From: Sphingobacterium spiritivorum ATCC 33861
Lineage (GTDB): Bacteria; Bacteroidota; Bacteroidia; Sphingobacteriales; Sphingobacteriaceae
Reading direction: 5' to 3'
NCBI RefSeq assembly: GCF_000143765.1
Contig: NZ_GL379770.1
Span: 2,010,903-2,074,902, forward strand
Length of the DNA stretch: 64,000 bases
Below the pieces are notes generated by a model. It worked only from the letters and a program-made list of their open reading frames with translations, was not told where the DNA came from and did no database searches. The position numbers were made by a program, and so were the translations under genes. Shown here piece after piece: positions 55,939 to 64,000 of this stretch. Each line of letters starts with the position of its first letter. The first letter of the stretch is position 1.

Positions 55939-57501
55939 ATGAAAAAGAACTTATTCGCAAGCCTTTGTTTCCTCACCTTAACGGGACAAATGGCGACCGC
56001 ACAGACTGTGCCTGCATACGATTATTTTAAAGCTAAGGAGGTATGGAGCAAAAGTCCCAATGCCGCACTTCTCCGTTACACTATACTCCCAGTCGAAGGG
56101 GAAACCCAGCTTGGAGCCTATTATCAGGCCGGTGATCTCAGACATCCTTTTTCAGCAAAAGAAAGCCAGGGTATCAACTTCAGCACTTCACGTTATCAAC
56201 GGCTTAAAGAATGGACATATTATGGTCAATTTGATTTCCGGACAACAAAAGATAAACAAATGAACATGACAGCACATACGGATCCCTACCGGGACAATCC
56301 GTATCAACTGATGGATTCGCTGTCCGGTGACTGGAAAAAGCAACATTACGATCTTCGTCTCAAGATTGCCTCACCGGGATTTGCAGATGATCGTATGAAT
56401 GCAGGGTTGGATGTACAATACAATCTAAAAACAGGAGCCCGCCAAAAAGATCCCAGGTCTCTCGATAATTCCAGTACATTAAATTTATCACCGGCACTGA
56501 CCTATAAACTATCGGAAAGACAGCTGCTTGGACTGACGGGTATCTATAGTTTCTATAAAGAAGAACTCAATATAGAAACTATTGGAAATTACCAGCAGCA
56601 TTATTTATACAGATTACTGGGTGCCGGAGAGTACCAGATGAGTGCGCCTTATATTATGACTGCCGGATACAACAGAACCTACAGAGGTCATTCTTTTGGA
56701 GGTGCTGCAGATTATGTATACAACGCTGATCATATAAAATGGTCAACTACTGCCGGATACCGTAGTGGATATGAAAATGCTATAGACGGAACGACATATA
56801 TACAACAAGCCGGAAAACATCGCTATCAGGAATATCAGGCCTCTTCCTATCTGGATTGGAAAAAAGGTAAATATGCGCATCAGGTCGGATTGGAGTGGTT
56901 GCTGAAAGATATGGAAAACACCGAATATCATCAGATTCAAAATGCGGATACCAAGGCGTATGAAACGGTATATTCAAGCGTAATGAGTACCATGCTCCGG
57001 AATAAAAGTACGCTTTCCTATCTGATTAGCCATGATAGTCCAGCAGGTCTTACGGACTGGTGGCTCAAAACCGCGGTAAGCTATCATAGTATCGATAACC
57101 GATATGCCAATCCGCAAAATAAACAGATCGTAGATAAACTGAATGTTGCTGTGAGTTTTGATAAAACGTATGCCAAAGAGAATAGAAAAGGATTTGCCTT
57201 CCAATTGAGTTCTGCATATGACTTGTTGCTAAGCGATGAATTGCTTTACACAGATAAATCATATTCCACTAACTTTGTAGCGAAAAACGTTTTTATCCCG
57301 GCACATCAATTTTATAGCGTCAATACATGGACAAACTCGGCGAATGTCAAATATACCTTTGGAGCATTCGGAAAGAAGCGCAATCAGCTATATATCAAAG
57401 CCAGTGGCTGGCTAATAAGTGCTATGGGTGATCAGGGAGATATCCGCAAAGGAGATAACCGCTATCTGACTCAATTGTCTGTCGGATTGATAAGTCTTTA
57501 A
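55939..57501 (+). CDS. DUF6850-type outer-membrane beta-barrel protein
   Basis: The 520-residue protein has a signal peptide (LFASLCFLTLTGQMATA, cut before QTVPAY) and a run of aromatic amphipathic strands (EWTYYGQFDFRTTK, LLGLTGIYSFYKEEL, YAHQVGLEWLLKDME, GFAFQLSSAYDLLL) ending YLTQLSVGLISL. This fits the DUF6850 family of outer-membrane barrels that co-occur with DUF4876 lipoproteins. It starts 1 bp after the lipoprotein stop, so translation is probably coupled. It may act as a second channel or a scaffold for the receptor complex. Function unknown. Confidence 0.78.
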   Translation: MKKNLFASLCFLTLTGQMATAQTVPAYDYFKAKEVWSKSPNAALLRYTILPVEGETQLGAYYQAGDLRHPFSAKESQGINFSTSRYQRLKEWTYYGQFDFRTTKDKQMNMTAHTDPYRDNPYQLMDSLSGDWKKQHYDLRLKIASPGFADDRMNAGLDVQYNLKTGARQKDPRSLDNSSTLNLSPALTYKLSERQLLGLTGIYSFYKEELNIETIGNYQQHYLYRLLGAGEYQMSAPYIMTAGYNRTYRGHSFGGAADYVYNADHIKWSTTAGYRSGYENAIDGTTYIQQAGKHRYQEYQASSYLDWKKGKYAHQVGLEWLLKDMENTEYHQIQNADTKAYETVYSSVMSTMLRNKSTLSYLISHDSPAGLTDWWLKTAVSYHSIDNRYANPQNKQIVDKLNVAVSFDKTYAKENRKGFAFQLSSAYDLLLSDELLYTDKSYSTNFVAKNVFIPAHQFYSVNTWTNSANVKYTFGAFGKKRNQLYIKASGWLISAMGDQGDIRKGDNRYLTQLSVGLISL

Positions 57502-57532
57502 TAACAGAATAAAAACATTAGAAAGAATAAAC

Positions 57533-59749
57533 ATGATAAGATTGAGAAAAACGCTTCTTTCCCTAACCTGCCTGTCACTGGTGGCAAGTAGTTACGGACA
57601 AGAGATAATCAAACCATCCGTTTCCTCCAAAACCAGTTTTGCTATTGTCGTTGACCAGAAGACGTTCAATGCGCTTAAACCTGAATTAATGGCTTATCGC
57701 CAATCTGTAGAACAAGATGGGTTAGGCACTTACATTATTGCTCACAACTGGGAAAAACCGGAGCAGATACGGGAGCAGCTGCAACAACTCCGCAAGACTA
57801 AGCAACCACTGGAAGGCACTGTACTGGTAGGTAACATCCCTGTGGTGATGATACGTGATGCACAATATCTGACTTCAGCATTCAAAATGAATCAGAAAAT
57901 CCGCTGGGACAAATCCTCTGTTCCTTCGGACCGCTATTATGATGACCTGGATCTGAAGCTCAACTTTATAAAACAAGATACAGCAAGTGAACGGAGCAAT
58001 TACTTTTATTACAGTCTGGATGCCACTTCTCCGCAATATATTGAAATGGATATTTATTCAGCCCGAATAAAACCTCCTGTTGAAAAGGGTGAAAATCCGA
58101 CGGATAAAATTAAAGCCTATCTGCAAAAACTCGTGGAGCTGCGTAAAGTCAGCAATCCGCTTAATGATATTATCGCTTCTACAGGACATGGTTATAATTC
58201 AAATTCTATAAATTCCTTTGCAGGAGATGTGCTGGCATTGAAATCACAATTTCCGTCACTCTATCTTCCCGGAAATTCCATTAAGTTTCTAAACTTCCGC
58301 AATGCGGATTTTATGAAGTTCAATCTGTTACGCGAACTGAAACGTGAAGGACTGGACTTTGCATTTATGACAGGCCACGGTACTCCTACCCTGCAATTGA
58401 TTAACGGATATCCACTTGCTTCCAATCCGCAGCCTTCTATGGAGAATGTCGGAAGGTACCTGCGCTCAAAAGTCAGATCTGCTAAAGAAGATGGCAGAGA
58501 TGTGGAAAAGGTTAAGGAAGGATTCAAAACATCTCTTGGGGTTTCTGATAAATGGATGAATGATGCGTTTGAAAAAGCGGTAATTGATTCCGATTCAGTC
58601 TTTAATGATAATCTGGATGTGCAGATCTGGGATATTCGTGATGCCGGCATCCAGGCGCCGCTGGTATACCTCAATTCCTGTCTTACGGGTTCATTTCACC
58701 TCGACAATTACCTGGCCGGATATTACCCGTTCTCCAATAATAAAAATATAGCCGCTATCGCTAACAGCGTAGGTGTATTGCAGGATCTGTGGCCAGCAGA
58801 ACTTATGGGAACGCTTCAGCACGGGATACGTATAGGAAACTGGTTTAAGCATATTGCCTATCTGGAAACCCATATTCTGGGTGATCCTACTTTTCATTTC
58901 TCTTCCTCCAGAAGCAAAGAAATTAATGAGGCTATAGGTACAGTAGCAAAAGCATCATACTGGAAAAGTCTGCTTAAAGAGCAGGATGCTGATCTGCAAT
59001 CTCTGGCATTGGTATATTTACAAAAACAGCTGCCTGAAGCTGAAATGTCAGCTTTATTGAAATCTACTTATTTCAGTTCCCCTTTTGAAACTACCCGTAT
59101 GCAGGCTTTTGCTTTGCTGCGCAAGTATGAAAATGAAGCTTACTTTACGGTCTTACATGCCGCACGTCAGGATTCGTATGAATTTATCAGAAGAATGGCA
59201 GTATATGATCTGGGGGAATTCGGAGGAGATGATTTTGCAAAAGATCTGATTGCCTTTTATGTCAGCGATCCACATTCTGAACGCATCAACTATCGTCTGC
59301 GTACAAATATGACTTTCTTTAATCCGGAATTGCTCAAAACGGAAATCAATAATCAGGTAAGCCAGAATAAAGGAATCAACAATGCATCTGCTTTAAGTGC
59401 ACAACTAATTAAAGATATTGATTATAATCAAAGCAAGGTTGATAAAATGCAGGCTACTATCCTTGATAAGAATACTGCGGAAAAAGAACGTCTGGCTGAA
59501 ATTACCACCCTCAGACTTTACCGCTATCACCGTGTAGTACCTGCTGTGCTGAAAGTAATAGAAGATGCTTCTGAATCTGAAGCCTTGCGCATAACAGCTC
59601 TGGAAGTCATGAGTTGGTTTCCGCTGTCCTACCAGCGCGAAGCTATTTTCAGAACCTGTGATGCCTTATTACAGGACAACAAGGTACCTCCTGCTGTAAA
59701 GGAACAGGCATTGAAGACTAAGCATGTCATGAAAAAGGAATCCATTTAA
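57533..59749 (+). CDS. Exported gingipain-like (C25, caspase-fold) cysteine peptidase with helical-repeat tail
   Basis: The 738-residue protein has a signal peptide (TLLSLTCLSLVASSYG before QEII). Residues about 35-455 match clan CD/C25 peptidases: TVLVGNIPVVMI, PSDRYYDDLDL, the His-Gly of the catalytic dyad as FMTGHGTPTL (His282), the nucleophile as VYLNSCLTGSF (Cys383), and the closing ILGDPTFHF typical of gingipains. Residues about 460-738 form HEAT-like helical repeats (ETTRMQAFALLRKYENEAYF, IRRMAVYDLGEFGGDDFAKD). I see no type IX C-terminal sorting domain, so it may stay in the periplasm. It ends the operon with the TonB receptor, 31 bp after the barrel gene, and has a bidirectional terminator. 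Confidence 0.75.
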   Translation: MIRLRKTLLSLTCLSLVASSYGQEIIKPSVSSKTSFAIVVDQKTFNALKPELMAYRQSVEQDGLGTYIIAHNWEKPEQIREQLQQLRKTKQPLEGTVLVGNIPVVMIRDAQYLTSAFKMNQKIRWDKSSVPSDRYYDDLDLKLNFIKQDTASERSNYFYYSLDATSPQYIEMDIYSARIKPPVEKGENPTDKIKAYLQKLVELRKVSNPLNDIIASTGHGYNSNSINSFAGDVLALKSQFPSLYLPGNSIKFLNFRNADFMKFNLLRELKREGLDFAFMTGHGTPTLQLINGYPLASNPQPSMENVGRYLRSKVRSAKEDGRDVEKVKEGFKTSLGVSDKWMNDAFEKAVIDSDSVFNDNLDVQIWDIRDAGIQAPLVYLNSCLTGSFHLDNYLAGYYPFSNNKNIAAIANSVGVLQDLWPAELMGTLQHGIRIGNWFKHIAYLETHILGDPTFHFSSSRSKEINEAIGTVAKASYWKSLLKEQDADLQSLALVYLQKQLPEAEMSALLKSTYFSSPFETTRMQAFALLRKYENEAYFTVLHAARQDSYEFIRRMAVYDLGEFGGDDFAKDLIAFYVSDPHSERINYRLRTNMTFFNPELLKTEINNQVSQNKGINNASALSAQLIKDIDYNQSKVDKMQATILDKNTAEKERLAEITTLRLYRYHRVVPAVLKVIEDASESEALRITALEVMSWFPLSYQREAIFRTCDALLQDNKVPPAVKEQALKTKHVMKKESI

Positions 59750-59752
59750 TAT

Positions 59753-59791
59753 AAAAAATGCTGCAGTCTTTAATGAACTGCAGCATTTTTT
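59753..59791. terminator. Bidirectional terminator between the C25 gene and the convergent gene
   Basis: AAAAAATGCTGCAGT and ACTGCAGCATTTTTT form a perfect 15-bp stem around a 9-base loop, giving a T tract on both strands. It lies between convergent genes ending at 59749 and 59809. Confidence 0.92.
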
Positions 59792-59808
59792 ATATCAGAA
59801 GACTTATG

Positions 59809-60429
59809 TTAATGACCGTGCGAATGTCCCATATCAGCCGGGTTGATCATAATGTGAGCTTTATAACTTCCTTCATCCATTAACCATGGAATACCCGGAA
59901 CTGTAGGTTTACTCGCCAGACCAAGATCTGCAGCTTTGGCATAAGGTACATACAATACATATCTGCGCTTAGCATCTGCCATTTCTCCGGTTTCTTTATC
60001 CAGTTTATCTAATGAACCCCAATATCCGTACAACATGGTAGGTTGTTGTGGTATGGATAGTTTACCCGCCTTAAACTCCTCTTCTCTGATCTTATCCCGT
60101 TCTTTTCTTTTTCCTTCCGCAATCAGCGCCCGTCCTCTTGCCATAAACGGTTCAAGACTCTCCGGATATGCATAAGCGTAAAGCAAAGGCAATTTGTAAT
60201 CCGGAGCCAGACAAATATATCCGTTTGTTCCTTCCCGCAGGACCGTAAACTTACCATCTTTGTCATAGCCATATACCTTGGCTCCTTCTCTGAATTCTGT
60301 AGGCGCAGCCTGTACCGCAATTCGAACTTGTACATCAGCAGGCAAAGGCTCACGAACAGGTTTTTGCTGGGCATTTACAACGATTCCCGATGTAAGGGCT
60401 ATTAATACTAAAGCAATTAATTTTTTCAT
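59809..60429 (-). CDS. Secreted protein with His-rich C-terminus, unknown function
   Basis: The 206-residue protein has a signal peptide (LIALVLIALTSGIVVNA before QQKP). The mature part is basic in its middle (IAEGKRKERDKIREEEFKAG) and ends in MGHSHGH, three histidines in the last five residues, a possible metal-binding tail. I do not recognise the family. It is alone on the minus strand, convergent with the C25 gene. A -7-like TATATTTG lies at 60475-60468. Confidence 0.7.
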   Translation of the reverse strand: MKKLIALVLIALTSGIVVNAQQKPVREPLPADVQVRIAVQAAPTEFREGAKVYGYDKDGKFTVLREGTNGYICLAPDYKLPLLYAYAYPESLEPFMARGRALIAEGKRKERDKIREEEFKAGKLSIPQQPTMLYGYWGSLDKLDKETGEMADAKRRYVLYVPYAKAADLGLASKPTVPGIPWLMDEGSYKAHIMINPADMGHSHGH

Positions 60430-60467
60430 TTTTACTTGATAAAGGTTGTATGTAGATTCATTCTAAA

Positions 60468-60475
60468 CAAATATA
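60468..60475 (-). promoter_or_regulatory. -7 box of the His-tail protein gene
   Basis: TATATTTG on the minus strand is a full TAnnTTTG match, 38 bp before the ATG at 60429. Confidence 0.45.
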
Positions 60476-60555
60476 CAGCTTTTTCTTACGGTTTTTATAT
60501 CAACTTAATGCAAGATTCCGCAAACACCTCTATCTATAAGCTCTCTTCATTCAAA

Positions 60556-61614
60556 TTACTTTATTTCAACCAGAATTTTTACTTCTGATGGATTGGAAAC
60601 TAAAGCCTCAAAACCTTTGGGTACAATTTCATCCAATCCGATTTTGCTTGTCACCAGCTTTTCCACAGGCATACGTCCGCTGTCTATCATAGCAATGACC
60701 TGCGGAAATATATTCCGATAGGCAATTATACCTTTTATGGTAATCTCTCTAACTACCTGATCATAGGCACTGTATTCAACCGGTTTTCCAAACAGCGCTA
60801 CCAATACAGCTGTTCCTCCATTCCGCAGACTGGCTATCCCGGTAGAGAAAGAAGCCTGTACACCCGCAGCGTCCAGAAATACATCTACTCCAATTCCTGT
60901 GATCCTTCTAACCTGCGCCGGAATATCCTTATCCGCGGCATTAATTATAGTAGTCGCTCCAATATCTTTTGCTTTCTCCAGTCGCTTTTCTGATATATCC
61001 GTTACGATAACTGTCGCTGCTCCGGCTGCTATGGCTGCCTGCACACATAGCAATCCGATCGGTCCGGCGCCCGAAACCAATACTGTCTGACCCATCCGGA
61101 GTCCGCTTTGTAATACTGCATATACTGCTACAGCTGCAGGTTCTACCAGGGCCCCCTGTTCAAAGCTCATACTATCCGGAATCTTATGAACCATATAATC
61201 TTCCACAACTGTATATTTTGCAAATCCTCCGTTAGAGGTCAGACCGACAAATCCGAGAGGCTCGGAAAGATTGTATTCTCCGTTAGCAATAAACGGACTG
61301 TCAAAATTTTTAAAAATAGGTTCTACAACTACACGATCACCCTTCTTGACCCGGTTCACACCCTCTCCTACTTCTTCTACAATTCCGGAGAATTCATGGC
61401 CTAATGTCGTTACACCGATATGCCCGTTAAGCGGGTATGGTTTTTCTGAAGGGATCAATTGTGGTCCGTGCACATACTCATGCAGATCAGATCCGCATAT
61501 ACCTGCATATTGTACTGCGATCTTTACCTGTTGCTTACCGGTAACCGGAATTTGTGTTTCTTCTACTCTGATATCTTTTGCAGCGTGCCATCTTGCGGCT
61601 TTCATTGTACTCAT
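60556..61614 (-). CDS. 2,3-butanediol dehydrogenase-like zinc alcohol dehydrogenase (structural zinc site lost)
   Basis: The 352-residue medium-chain dehydrogenase has the catalytic-zinc residues AGICGSDLHEYVHGP (Cys), TLGHEFSGIVEEVGEG (His-Glu) and VEPAAVAVYAVLQ, and the NAD-binding LVSGAGPIGLLCVQAA. Its closest annotated kin are (R,R)-2,3-butanediol dehydrogenases. The loop that normally holds four structural-zinc cysteines reads IFKNFDSPFIANGEYNLSEP: all four are replaced. The start was set at the ATG at 61614, with an AAGAAG just before it; another ATG lies three codons later. It is a single-gene unit. Activity on butanediol/acetoin is inferred only. Confidence 0.85.
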   Translation of the reverse strand: MSTMKAARWHAAKDIRVEETQIPVTGKQQVKIAVQYAGICGSDLHEYVHGPQLIPSEKPYPLNGHIGVTTLGHEFSGIVEEVGEGVNRVKKGDRVVVEPIFKNFDSPFIANGEYNLSEPLGFVGLTSNGGFAKYTVVEDYMVHKIPDSMSFEQGALVEPAAVAVYAVLQSGLRMGQTVLVSGAGPIGLLCVQAAIAAGAATVIVTDISEKRLEKAKDIGATTIINAADKDIPAQVRRITGIGVDVFLDAAGVQASFSTGIASLRNGGTAVLVALFGKPVEYSAYDQVVREITIKGIIAYRNIFPQVIAMIDSGRMPVEKLVTSKIGLDEIVPKGFEALVSNPSEVKILVEIK

Positions 61615-61956
61615 CTTCTTTATATTTAAACAGTTATTTAATGACCCGATTTTCACAGGTTTATTATCTATTATTTTAACATAAAGATCGTGTTTATTGT
61701 TTCCTTAAAAAGTGACCCTTATCAACTTGTTATGTGTTTTTGATAAGAATTAAGGGGCTCTAAAGCAATAGAGATTTCATATTCCTGAATTCCATCAGAA
61801 CCTTTATACGCATAAGGAGCATCCAAAATGTCCCCCTATATCGACTCTTTGTCCCCCCTTTATAAAGCTGCAAAAGTATAATTTTGATAGTGAGGATGGT
61901 ACACTCCATATTATCACGCATTTAACTGATTTTCCATTAAGTAAAACATAGAAATT
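61615..61956. other. Divergent intergenic region between the dehydrogenase and a lipid-binding-like gene
   Basis: About 340 bp with no gene seen. It has an 8-bp inverted repeat, CTTATCAA (61718-61725) and TTGATAAG (61740-61747), about 105 bp before the dehydrogenase ATG, which could be an operator, and a TAnnTTTG box for the rightward gene. Confidence 0.4.
61879..61886 (+). promoter_or_regulatory. -7 box of the gene at 61957
   Basis: TAATTTTG is a full TAnnTTTG match and lies 70 bp before the ATG. Confidence 0.45.
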
Positions 61957-63234
61957 ATGAACTACAACATTGTAATGGGTACGGACAACAAAACCCTAAA
62001 TCCAATAGTCCAGCAGATCTATCAAAAAATCTATCCCCATATATTTAAAGGAAGTAAAGACATTGCCACGGAACTCTTTCTTGCTGTATTTTATGATATT
62101 AATGAGCCTCCTGTAATCGATCTTTCTCAGTCAGTTCAATTAAAAAAAGAAGATTTTCAAAATCATTATACCTCTGAACTATCCGAAGAGGAATTATTTC
62201 TTGATGTCCAGGAAGAAGCTTTGATTCTGGATATGCTTTCAAAAGCCACTTTTCAGGCTTATTTTCCCAATATCAACCTTAAACTCAAATTAAAGGATAC
62301 TTCCCTGTTAAATATAAATATAAAAGTATCTGCAAAAGTAAATATACAGACCTCCATTGAAGACAAACAAAACTATCTGGGCGCCAGTATATTAACAGCA
62401 GATCTGGAGATAAAAGATGTAGAAGATTACAAAGAATACATAGATGAACTGAAAAAGCATATTCTTCCCTTACTTATTCATGTATTAAATAAGGATCTTT
62501 TAGATAAAATAAAGTTACCTGCACTTACCTTTAAAGATGTTACCATAAGCCTTCCTATACCTGTTGTCGAAAAATCCTTTGTTACGGCTTACTCTTGTAT
62601 AGGAGCCCGGCAACCCGACACATATGCTCCACTTAACTGGCCTGTTGAAACTGTATTTGCAGGAGTAGACAGTACTGCGATAGAAACAATGGCAGCTATA
62701 CCTTTTCCCCTGAAAAAAGAAAATGAATTTTCATGGAAGATCATAAGCGGTCATGTATTGGCACAGGTATTCAATCCCAGATCTTTTGTTATTCAGTCTG
62801 ACGGAAGTATTGAAGGAAAGATTGACACTGAATTATTAGCACAGCTGACGCTAAAAAAAGGATTTTTTAAAATATCTTTCGGACCACACGGAAAAGCGAC
62901 TATCAAAGCAACTTTTAAACCCGTCGTACATAACGGAAGATTGTTGTTAACAGTCAAAAACCTAAATATTCCTAAACTGGATATTGACTTTGGTATTGCC
63001 AAATGGGCAGAATATTTATTAAAACCACTAAGCTATGGTTTGAGTCTGGCGCTCAATGAAATATTTCTGCCTCTTGTATCAGCTATATTAAGACAGGTAG
63101 AAATTCCAATTATGTATTTTCCGACTATTTCATTCGAGATCAAAGGCATGACTTTTAATATTGATATTACCGAAGCAAAAACCTCAAAACTCGACAAGCT
63201 GTTGCTGATCTCCGGTATACCATCTGTCGGGTAA
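61957..63234 (+). CDS. Possible TULIP/BPI-fold lipid-binding protein (unrecognised family)
   Basis: The 425-residue protein has no signal peptide or membrane helix. It is mostly long, lipophilic beta strands with an alternating pattern (INIKVSAKVNIQTSIED, GKATIKATFKPVVHNGRLLL). Near the end a long amphipathic helix with PLSYGLSLALNEIFLPLVSA leads into IPIMYFPTISFEIKGMTFNI, similar in layout to the end of BPI/LBP-like tubular lipid-binding proteins and the clostridial P47/OrfX group. The N-terminus (GTDNKTLNPIVQQIYQKIYP) suits the helix such domains begin with. This is a fold guess from pattern alone. It is a single-gene unit facing the helicase at the window end. Confidence 0.55.
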   Translation: MNYNIVMGTDNKTLNPIVQQIYQKIYPHIFKGSKDIATELFLAVFYDINEPPVIDLSQSVQLKKEDFQNHYTSELSEEELFLDVQEEALILDMLSKATFQAYFPNINLKLKLKDTSLLNINIKVSAKVNIQTSIEDKQNYLGASILTADLEIKDVEDYKEYIDELKKHILPLLIHVLNKDLLDKIKLPALTFKDVTISLPIPVVEKSFVTAYSCIGARQPDTYAPLNWPVETVFAGVDSTAIETMAAIPFPLKKENEFSWKIISGHVLAQVFNPRSFVIQSDGSIEGKIDTELLAQLTLKKGFFKISFGPHGKATIKATFKPVVHNGRLLLTVKNLNIPKLDIDFGIAKWAEYLLKPLSYGLSLALNEIFLPLVSAILRQVEIPIMYFPTISFEIKGMTFNIDITEAKTSKLDKLLLISGIPSVG

Positions 63235-63371
63235 TAGTACACCCGTTTGAACAAGACAGAATCTCATGAATTTGCGTTTGGTTAGAATTACCGAATTGTA
63301 TGTTGAACTATATTCAGCATTTCCTGAGGCACAGGGTAAGGAATATTAGACATTTCTGTGGCATACGTTTA

Positions 63372-63419
63372 TAAAACTAACTTACCACGACTGTTTATCC
63401 TCGTGCCAAGTTAGTTTTA
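63372..63419. terminator. Long interrupted hairpin at the end of the right-hand helicase gene
   Basis: TAAAACTAACTT (63372-63383) pairs with AAGTTAGTTTTA (63408-63419), and CACGA (63386-63390) with TCGTG (63401-63405), leaving a 10-base loop. The right arm includes the helicase stop codon (63417-63419). It lies between convergent genes and may stop transcripts from both sides, although T runs are short. Confidence 0.6.
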
Positions 63420-64000
63420 CATCCATTCCCATACACTTTTGTAGGCATCTATGGATTCGGCATATTGGATCATACCGGCATAAAAAGGATGCTGGCCTAT
63501 AGTGGAACTATCGCCGATAATAATCAGTTTGTACCGCGCACGGGTCATCGCTACATTCATCCGCCGTATTTCATTCAGAAATCCAATCTGACCTTCAGCA
63601 TTGCTACGTGTCAGTGAGATATAGATAATATCACGTTCTTGCCCCTGAAATCCATCTATCGTTTGTATCTGTATAGATACGGAGATTTTCATTTCATCAT
63701 TCCGAATCAGTTCTTTTAGCAGCAATACTTGTTGTCTGTAAGGTGAGATCAGACCTATATTTGGAAAGGGGCTCATATTTTCATCCTTTTTAAATGCTGC
63801 CAAATATTGTGTTAAATGTTGGATCAGGAAATTTGCCTCTTCTATATTTGAGATTGCTGTATCTTCCTGCACCTCATCAAATCCTGCTCCGGCAGTGTCA
63901 ATAAACAGAAAGGCATTATCACCCGGCGTGAGCTCTTGCTGTGCTATGGATGGTTCTGCAAATAACGTATTGTTATAGAGTGCTGCAGATGGGTATTGCA
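63417..64000 (-). CDS. DNA2/NAM7-like SF1B helicase, C-terminal part (5' end outside window)
   Basis: The frame is open to the last base, so the gene begins right of the window and about 193 C-terminal residues are seen. The visible part has LFIDTAGAGFDEVQ (family motif III-IV area), GLISPYRQQVLLLKELI (motif IV-like), TIDGFQGQERDIIYISLTRS (motif V) and NEIRRMNVAMTRARYKLIII (motif VI), the classic ending of AAA_12-type helicases such as IGHMBP2/DNA2/NAM7. It would act on DNA or RNA. The ATPase motifs lie outside. Confidence 0.9.
   Translation of the reverse strand, partial: QYPSAALYNNTLFAEPSIAQQELTPGDNAFLFIDTAGAGFDEVQEDTAISNIEEANFLIQHLTQYLAAFKKDENMSPFPNIGLISPYRQQVLLLKELIRNDEMKISVSIQIQTIDGFQGQERDIIYISLTRSNAEGQIGFLNEIRRMNVAMTRARYKLIIIGDSSTIGQHPFYAGMIQYAESIDAYKSVWEWM

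Noticed and set aside
63417..63872. A complete 151-residue protein starting at a GTG
   Set aside because: The frame is open all the way to the window end and the residues upstream match the helicase family, so the gene is simply cut by the window.

Overview
The window looks like chromosomal DNA from a member of the Bacteroidota, most likely a Sphingobacteriaceae (Sphingobacterium-like) species. Pointers are two SusC/SusD outer-membrane uptake pairs, an ECF sigma/FecR pair feeding an STN-domain SusC, many lipoproteins and TonB-linked barrels, a DUF3098 gene between ftsX and uppP, promoters of the Bacteroidota type (TAnnTTTG at -7, sometimes TTG 17 bp upstream), and mostly weak ribosome binding sites. 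I saw no tRNA, rRNA, CRISPR array, insertion sequence or prophage. Both window ends cut a gene: a RecD-like helicase at the left and a DNA2/NAM7-like helicase at the right.

Layout. 1-3.9 kb: helicase C-terminus, a small helical protein, an outer-membrane protein, ruvB and a DPM1-like glycosyltransferase. 4.1-9.2 kb: three tandem POT peptide transporters, each followed by its own terminator. 9.3-14.6 kb: a minus-strand run of PBP4-type D,D-carboxypeptidase, UMF1-type MFS transporter, LutA-like Fe-S protein, Tat-exported TIM-barrel isomerase and a secreted unknown. 14.7-19.8 kb: SusC/SusD pair 1, preceded by about 760 bp of AT-rich non-coding DNA that carries repeated TTGTAACA boxes. 20.6-27.4 kb: housekeeping block leuS, ftsX, DUF3098, uppP, truB, ribF. 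27.5-32.7 kb: NamZ-like muramidase, a MocR-type regulator divergent from a cupin/DapA-like pair, and an alpha/beta hydrolase. 32.9-37.4 kb: BCCT osmolyte transporter and a hybrid histidine kinase. 37.5-46 kb: ECF sigma, FecR, STN-SusC, SusD, a small lipoprotein and a secreted metallophosphatase. 46.2-49.5 kb: pstSCAB. 49.7-51.2 kb: a cupin and a double META-domain lipoprotein. 51.2-51.7 kb: a degenerate ~120-bp tandem repeat. 51.9-59.7 kb: a four-gene operon of TonB receptor, DUF4876-type lipoprotein, DUF6850-type barrel and a gingipain-like (C25) cysteine peptidase with a helical-repeat tail. 59.8-63.2 kb: a secreted protein with a His-rich end, a butanediol-dehydrogenase-like enzyme that has lost its structural zinc cysteines, and a possible TULIP/BPI-fold lipid-binding protein.

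How it fits together. Much of the window is nutrient capture: peptides (three POTs and possibly the TonB/C25 operon), glycans or other polymers (two SusCD systems), phosphate (Pst, with a secreted phosphatase close by), osmolytes (BCCT), and cell-wall turnover (NamZ, PBP4, UppP). The best candidate for an undescribed system is the 51.9-59.7 kb operon, which couples a TonB receptor, a surface-type lipoprotein and a second barrel to an exported caspase-fold protease.
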